Shown here: positions 58,983-64,000 of the stretch, in pieces
Layout: the number at the start of each line of letters is the position of its first letter
How positions within the stretch are numbered: the stretch's first letter is position 1
Assembly (NCBI RefSeq): GCF_020509005.1
Contig: NC_063012.1
Coordinates: forward strand, 4,216,001-4,280,000
Reading direction: 5' to 3'
From: Fulvia fulva
Taxonomy: Eukaryota > Ascomycota > Dothideomycetes > Mycosphaerellales > Mycosphaerellaceae
Length of the DNA: 64,000 nucleotides
Program-made: the position numbers and the translations under genes
The notes under the pieces: generated by a model
Databases searched by the model: none
Told to the model about the DNA's origin: nothing
What the model saw: only the letters and a program-made list of their open reading frames with translations

Positions 58983-61900
58983 CCTCGACACGCTTAGCAT
59001 CATCCAGTATAACGTCAACCATAGCAAGGATATAGTCCAGAACCATTTCCTACACGAGGCGGACCCGCGCGTCCACCACGTCCTTGCAATCCAGGAGCCA
59101 TGGATTAACCCGCACCATAAGAGACCAACGACCTGCAAGTCACCAGGCTACACGACATGCCTACGAGGCGACGGCAGACCCCGCACGTGCTTCTATGTCA
59201 GCAAGGACATACTAGAATCCGACTGGGAGGTAGTGTACTACGCAGACGAAGAAGGCGGGGGCGATATTACCTCCCTCCACGTGGGTAGCACCTGGATACA
59301 CAACCTATACATGCAACCGCCAGCCTCGAGGTCTAGCCGCGACCTAGGGGTCTGCAGACACCTAGACAGTGCGCTCAAGAGACAAGGGTGCCACATCGTA
59401 GTAGGAGACTTCAACATACACCACCCTTCCTGGGAAAGCCTTATGCAGCCGCACCCTATAGCCGACGAAGTACTCGACTTGATGGCGAGCAACGCAATTG
59501 CCCTCAATACCCCGAAGGACCTGGGCACCTGGAAGAGAGGGGGACTCCAAGGCACGATCGACCTCTCCTGGATCTCAGATAGCCACTACCACACGGTAAC
59601 CTACTGTGGGATCGAACATGAACTCGAGGCGTCGTCAGACCACATGCCAGTCAGGACCTCTATTGCGACACAGATACAACGCACACCAGCGAGAACCCCT
59701 AAGCCAAACTGGGGAAAGGCCCACTGGGCCAACATCCAGGCGTACCTCGATGACTCCAAGAGGCTAGTCCAGATCGCGCAGCAGCAATACAACAGTAAAG
59801 ACGAGATAGACGAAGCAGTCCAGGGGTTGACAGACGAAATAAGAAAAGCGACCTCACTTCACGTTCCGCTTGCCCAACCAACGACATGGTCCAAACCATA
59901 CTGGACGCCGGAGTGCACTGCGGTAGTAAGAGAAGCAAGGAGAGCCCGCCGGGTGTGGACGAGCAGCCATAGCGAGGAGGCCTGGAACGTATACAGGGAG
60001 GCATGCCAACAGAAGAAAGCCATAATACGGAGGGAGAAAGCAGTCGGCTGGAGGGCCACAGTGGAAGAAATCGCCGGCAAGCCAGAGAGGATGTGGAAGC
60101 TAGCGAAATGGGCCCGACAGGACCCTACACAGGGCCCCTCCTTCTCTATCCCAGCGCTACAATCGCCTAGTGGCCCGGTTAGCGACCCCGAGGCCAAGGC
60201 GCGTCTACTGGCTAGCAAGTTCTTCCCACCCCCAGTCGAGGCTGATCTAAGCGACATAAACAGCTCTACTCCCCTAGCCCCTAGCATCGCGGTCCAACAG
60301 GAGGTGTCCGAGGGAGAAGTTACCGCTGTGCTGAGGAAGTTGCCGGCGAAGAAAGCCCCGGGGCCGGATGGGATCCCAAACGAGCTACTAAAGAAGTGTA
60401 GAGATCAACTAGCCCCAGCAGTTGCAGCGATCTTCAACGCCTGCCTACAGACCGGATACCACCCGATAGCTTTTAAACAATCGACGACAGTGGTCCTACG
60501 CAAGCCGCAGAAGGAAGACTATACGCAGGTGAAGTCGTACCGCCCAATTGCGCTCCTTAACACTCTTGGGAAGGCGCTTGAGAAGCTGGTTGCAACGAGA
60601 CTCTCCGAGGCGGCAGAGGAACACTCCCTACTCCCGGACACCCAGATGGGTGCGCGCCCACAGCGATCGACGCTATCCGCGATGGAACTTATCACCTCTC
60701 AGGTAAAGGCCATCTGGTATAAGAATAGGGACAAGGTGGCTTCCTTACTTAGCCTAGACATATCGGGAGCCTTCGACTACGTGTCACACCCGCGGCTTCT
60801 CTACATCCTAAGGTCGAAAGGACTCCCTGAGTGGCTTGTCAACTTCGTACGGTCCTACCTCCAAAACCGCAGTACGTCGATCCTGGTCGGCCAGTACAGA
60901 AGCCCATTTCAAGCAGTCCACACTGGAATCCCGCAAGGCTCAACGCTAGCACCTATTCTGTTCCTCTTCTTTATGGCGACGCTGCTCCCAGCTCTAGAAT
61001 CCCAGAACACCGCTGCGAGCGGCTTCGTAGACGACACAAACATCCTAGCGTGGTCTTCCTCGACTGAGGAGAACTGTAGGCTACTAGAAGAGAAGCACAA
61101 GATCTGCGAGGACTGGGCTAGGAGGCACGGGGCTCGGTTTGCCCCAGAAAAGTACAATCTGATACACTTTACGCGCCGGCCACGGTTCCACAATATGCAA
61201 GCTTCTATCCAGATACAGGGGCACACGACTAACCCGGCAAATCAGCTCAGGATCCTCGGACTATGGGTGGACCCGGCGCTACGGTGGAGGAAGCACGTAC
61301 AGGCAATATTACGGAAAGCTGAACAGAATATGGCATCATGCCAGAGGCTCACTGCGTCCACATGGGGGGCGGACTTCCGGCAGTCACGACTTCTATATAC
61401 GGCTATTGTACGGCCAGTCCTTACCTATGGCAGCCAAGTGTGGTCCTTAGGCGAGAGGGCCTGCCCATCGAAGGGACTCGTCGCGCCGCTAGCGAAGATC
61501 CAAAACCAATGCCTAAGGAAGGTCACCGGGGCATATAAGTCGACACCAACGAGGATGCTTGAGCACGAGACCGCTATACCGCCGATCGACCTATACATCC
61601 AGGGACTACGGACCTCCTACTTAGGCAAGTCGGCACAGTACCCAGTACAGAAGGTCATCGCCAGTGCAGTCGCAAGGGCCCGCGAATCAGTACCAGCGCA
61701 CAAGGGCATTCGACCCGGAAACGAGCCGAACTACCGGGCAAGGGACGAACAGCTAGCAACACAATGGGAAGGTGAGAAATCGTTTGTAGAGCAACTATGG
61801 AAAGAGAGGTGGAACAACCAGGTTGTAGGGCATAGTGGACGCCCTCAGCCAGCGGGACAACCTAAGGAATGGTCAGCTACAAAATCCGCGGTCAAGCACC

Positions 61901-62286
61901 CCCCGAAGCTCATCCACTACCGCCTTACGAGGGCACAGAGTAGCATAGCAACCCAACTGCGAAGCGAACACATCGGCCTCCAGGGGTACCTATCATGGAG
62001 GAAGGTTCCAGGATACACGAATACTAGCTGCCCCTGCGGCTATCGCTCCCAGAACGTACGGCACGCACTCCTCGTCTGTCCGAGGTGGTCGCTAGGAAGG
62101 GGGGAGTGGATGGCAAAGGCGAGGAACCGGACGATTGGGGCACTTCTTAACAACGCTGAAGACCTACGGCGCATTACGAACTGGATACTAGAGAAGGGCT
62201 GGCTAGAACAGTACCGCCTAGTAGGAGCAGTGCAGGAAGAGAGGACACGACGCAGCGCGACGAGACCGGCTAGGAGCGGGGGCTAA
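58969..62286 (+). CDS. LINE-alpha ORF2, apurinic endonuclease / reverse transcriptase
   Basis: 1,105 residues if translation starts at ATG 58969 (MPMTSLDTLSI); ATG 58975 is an alternative. The apurinic-like endonuclease (about residues 8-235) shows IIQYNVNHS, AIQEPWI, VGDFNIHHPSW (146-156) and SSDHMPV (SDH at 223-225). The reverse transcriptase (about 450-750) shows KAPGPDGIPNELL, YRPIALLNTLGKALE, SLDISGAFDYVSH, GIPQGSTLAPILF and FVDDTN at 686-691 with both catalytic Asp. A Cys/His knuckle, CPCGYRSQNVRHALLVC, lies at 1021-1037. The product would nick target DNA and prime cDNA synthesis. It overlaps ORF1 by 14 nt in a different frame. Confidence 0.95.
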   Translation: MPMTSLDTLSIIQYNVNHSKDIVQNHFLHEADPRVHHVLAIQEPWINPHHKRPTTCKSPGYTTCLRGDGRPRTCFYVSKDILESDWEVVYYADEEGGGDITSLHVGSTWIHNLYMQPPASRSSRDLGVCRHLDSALKRQGCHIVVGDFNIHHPSWESLMQPHPIADEVLDLMASNAIALNTPKDLGTWKRGGLQGTIDLSWISDSHYHTVTYCGIEHELEASSDHMPVRTSIATQIQRTPARTPKPNWGKAHWANIQAYLDDSKRLVQIAQQQYNSKDEIDEAVQGLTDEIRKATSLHVPLAQPTTWSKPYWTPECTAVVREARRARRVWTSSHSEEAWNVYREACQQKKAIIRREKAVGWRATVEEIAGKPERMWKLAKWARQDPTQGPSFSIPALQSPSGPVSDPEAKARLLASKFFPPPVEADLSDINSSTPLAPSIAVQQEVSEGEVTAVLRKLPAKKAPGPDGIPNELLKKCRDQLAPAVAAIFNACLQTGYHPIAFKQSTTVVLRKPQKEDYTQVKSYRPIALLNTLGKALEKLVATRLSEAAEEHSLLPDTQMGARPQRSTLSAMELITSQVKAIWYKNRDKVASLLSLDISGAFDYVSHPRLLYILRSKGLPEWLVNFVRSYLQNRSTSILVGQYRSPFQAVHTGIPQGSTLAPILFLFFMATLLPALESQNTAASGFVDDTNILAWSSSTEENCRLLEEKHKICEDWARRHGARFAPEKYNLIHFTRRPRFHNMQASIQIQGHTTNPANQLRILGLWVDPALRWRKHVQAILRKAEQNMASCQRLTASTWGADFRQSRLLYTAIVRPVLTYGSQVWSLGERACPSKGLVAPLAKIQNQCLRKVTGAYKSTPTRMLEHETAIPPIDLYIQGLRTSYLGKSAQYPVQKVIASAVARARESVPAHKGIRPGNEPNYRARDEQLATQWEGEKSFVEQLWKERWNNQVVGHSGRPQPAGQPKEWSATKSAVKHPPKLIHYRLTRAQSSIATQLRSEHIGLQGYLSWRKVPGYTNTSCPCGYRSQNVRHALLVCPRWSLGRGEWMAKARNRTIGALLNNAEDLRRITNWILEKGWLEQYRLVGAVQEERTRRSATRPARSGG

Positions 62287-62349
62287 CGGGGTAGTGACAT
62301 GGACTACGTACGTTCAGAGGGAAAGCTAATCTAGACAAGGAGTAGTCGG

Positions 62350-62394
62350 GGGCGGGAAGGGTTTTCACCTATTCGGGTTTCCCTTTGTACATAA
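62350..62394 (+). other. LINE 3' UTR module shared with LINE-beta
   Basis: Reads ggcgggaagggttttcacc, then cgggtttcccttt, and can pair GGGAA with TTCCC. The same ordered words occur at 22,345-22,395 in the beta derivative; ctgcataggcc also recurs downstream in both. It is a candidate RT recognition structure. Confidence 0.55.
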
Positions 62395-62445
62395 CAATAG
62401 ATATATACCTGCATAGGCCGGATAGGGTCCTAGAACAGGGGAATG

Positions 62446-62475
62446 ACAAATCTATCTATCTATCTATTATTCGTT
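62446..62475 (+). repeat. Tetranucleotide (TCTA)n tail of LINE-alpha and right target duplication
   Basis: The element ends aaatctatctatctatctatt, not in poly(A), then the duplicated tattattcgtt follows at 62,465-62,475. The same tail is present at copies A, B, D and E. Confidence 0.9.
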
Positions 62476-63522
62476 ATCCGCAAGGTCTATTTCCGTACTA
62501 ACCTACTATATCTCCTAAGTCTATATCCCGCTATCTAGCTAGCCCTAGGACCGCTAGGGCGCCCTAAAGATTAGTATTTAGCCTAGTCCGTTAGTAGCCT
62601 AGTTAAGGTGTCTAGGCCTACCGGGAGGTAGATACGTTTAAGGTTAGGTTCCCTTATTTAACTCCTCTACCCTCTTCCTCTTACTCGGCTCGAAGCCCTT
62701 ATATACGGTAGGTCCCTCCTACTATCGTTAGGGGTACCTAGCTAGTATAGAGATCCTTACTTGTCTCGCTCGTTCTTATACTACTATTCTAGCTAGGTAT
62801 TAGCTTAAATACGCCGGGTGCCTTCTACCGTAGTATATATACCTACTCTCCTTTTTTAGGCATTCCTTTCCCTAGTATAGGCCTACGTAGTAAGGGTACC
62901 TTAGGGTCTTCTCCTCGTATTTTAGGGCTATATAACCGTACTATTAGTATTAGAAGTATTATAGTACCCTATAGCTACTCTAATAGATCTCCGTATCTAT
63001 TCTCTCGTAGTTCTAGAATAGCCTATTATCTAGTATCTAGTTAGCTTGTTCCGCTATCTCTACCGAGATAATAAGCGATAAATACGTCTTCTCTCGGTCT
63101 ACTATCTTATATAACTATACCGCCTTCGTTAGTTGTACTCCTAGAGATATGTTCTAGTTCTATACTTAGAGTTAGGGAAGGTCTTCGACCTTAAATGTCC
63201 TAGGGACCCCGTAGGCAATAACGGTATACTATTAGTAGGAGACTCGTACCGACTTCGCGACTTTAGTAGTCTACTCCTTATAGGTCTCTAGTTTTTATCT
63301 ATTAGACTCTTATACGGTAAAGAGTCTTACTACGCCTATTGCCTCTACCTTCGCTCTAACTACCTCCTTTTAGCCGATTCTATCGATAATCTCCTTGCTT
63401 ATTAGGGCTACGATTTCTTATTTCTCCGCCGGATTAGTAATATATAGGCGTACCGTATTACTTGCCTTCGTAGTAGGTTAATTCTTACCTACTACTACTA
63501 TTACCTATATAGTTAGTCTATA
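62476..63522 (-). mobile_element. LINE-beta copy 1, part 2 (5' portion, RIP-mutated)
   Basis: Continues the beta copy on the far side of the intact alpha: atccgcaaggtctatttcc is the exact continuation seen on the other strand near 48,710-48,730. It is inverted relative to beta copy 2 and nearly identical to it. Homology ends near agtctataag at 63,522. The next ~31 bp (63,523-63,553) are unassigned. Confidence 0.8.
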
Positions 63523-63553
63523 AGAACGGGCACATTACTTATTATATGCACTA

Positions 63554-64000
63554 ATCGATCTCTACGCCAAAACACGACATATTCGAAAGCTCTTATTAAG
63601 GCTATTCTAACGATATAGAAAGCAGGCCACTGCCCCTAGGACTAAGGGAGTTCTACCTTATTTAATCTGGACAGCTTGAAGCTCTCTTTACCCTATCTCT
63701 TTAGCTCTAAACGCCGCGGAGGTGCCTAGCTACATTAGGCAACTCCTAGGCAATAGTAGCCTAGGCTACGGCACTAACGGCGCCTACGGCCCTATAGGCG
63801 AAGCCCCCCTAAGACAACTAGTAGCAACTTATAGAGGACGCAAAAAGTATAGAAACTAACGATTAGCTCCCTTACCGGTCTCTATAGGTAATGATCACTT
63901 AGCTACGTACGGCGCTTGTACTGTCGTATTACCGAGGGCAATAAGAAATAAGGACGACGTCCTAGGCGATTAGCAAGGCCACCCGGAATCAACACCCCTA
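63554..64000 (+). mobile_element. LINE-alpha copy F, 5' end (runs off window; RIP-mutated)
   Basis: Begins atcgatctctacgccaaaac and follows the intact alpha 5' UTR and the first ~290 bp of ORF1, with TAG codons replacing CAG/TGG. It is lightly to moderately RIPped. The remainder lies to the right of the window. Confidence 0.88.

Larger units (their letters stand above)
57501..62464 (+). mobile_element. Full-length, un-RIPped LINE-alpha non-LTR retrotransposon
   Basis: A 4.96-kb element with a ~200-bp 5' UTR, overlapping ORF1 and ORF2, a ~175-bp 3' UTR and a (TCTA)n tail. Both ORFs are open from start to stop, CA/TG are at normal frequency, and the flanking duplication is intact. It is the only one of six or more alpha copies in the window without RIP damage, so it is the best candidate for a recently active copy. 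The architecture (ORF1 with CCHC knuckles, endonuclease-RT ORF2) fits the Tad/I/Jockey-like group; clade is not settled. I see no RNase H domain. Confidence 0.95.

Overview
The window is a stretch of filamentous-ascomycete nuclear DNA in two sharply different halves. Short spliceosomal introns (44-80 nt), fungal gene families and a heavy repeat-induced point mutation (RIP) signature point to a Pezizomycotina fungus. A Dothideomycete is my best guess from gene style, but that is inference.

Bases 1 to about 15,090 are ordinary gene-rich euchromatin with six genes: the ribosome-biogenesis factor TSR1 (minus strand, cut by the left edge), type I mannose-6-phosphate isomerase (plus, 3 exons), a family-2 O-methyltransferase with a degenerate active site (plus, 2 exons), a ~1,195-residue fungal protein ending in a UBA domain (minus), a seven-finger C2H2 protein (minus, 5 exons) and a TspO/MBR membrane protein (minus, 2 exons). 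They are unrelated housekeeping or regulatory genes, not a cluster.

From about 15,090 to 64,000 no host gene is visible. The DNA is a nest of transposons in which almost every CpA/TpG has become TpA, so coding frames are riddled with TAG and TAA. Matching target-site duplications (TSDs) and paralogous empty sites allow the layers to be unpicked. Names are mine: LINE-alpha and LINE-beta are two non-LTR families. Alpha copy C (15,792-24,674) is broken by copy A (reverse), which is itself broken by an un-RIPped beta deletion derivative (19,623-22,463); C also carries a 330-bp foldback/MITE. A RIP-ruined Ty3/gypsy element (about 24,675-47,290, plus) is split by alpha copy B, alpha copy D and a nearly intact Ty1/copia element (40,075-45,686, minus). 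Two inverted beta copies (about 47,291-49,960 and 54,915-63,522) flank RIPped alpha copy E, and the right-hand beta copy contains an apparently intact, un-RIPped full-length alpha element (57,501-62,464). A sixth alpha copy runs off the right edge.

The most interesting biology is therefore a RIP graveyard with three recent, little-mutated residents: an alpha LINE with both ORFs open, a copia element whose single gag-pol frame has only four C-to-T-type nonsense codons and an initiator-Met half-tRNA primer site, and a LINE-beta derivative with an unrecognised 1-kb 5' module. Alpha and beta share a 3' hairpin-like module and a (TCTA)n tail in place of poly(A).
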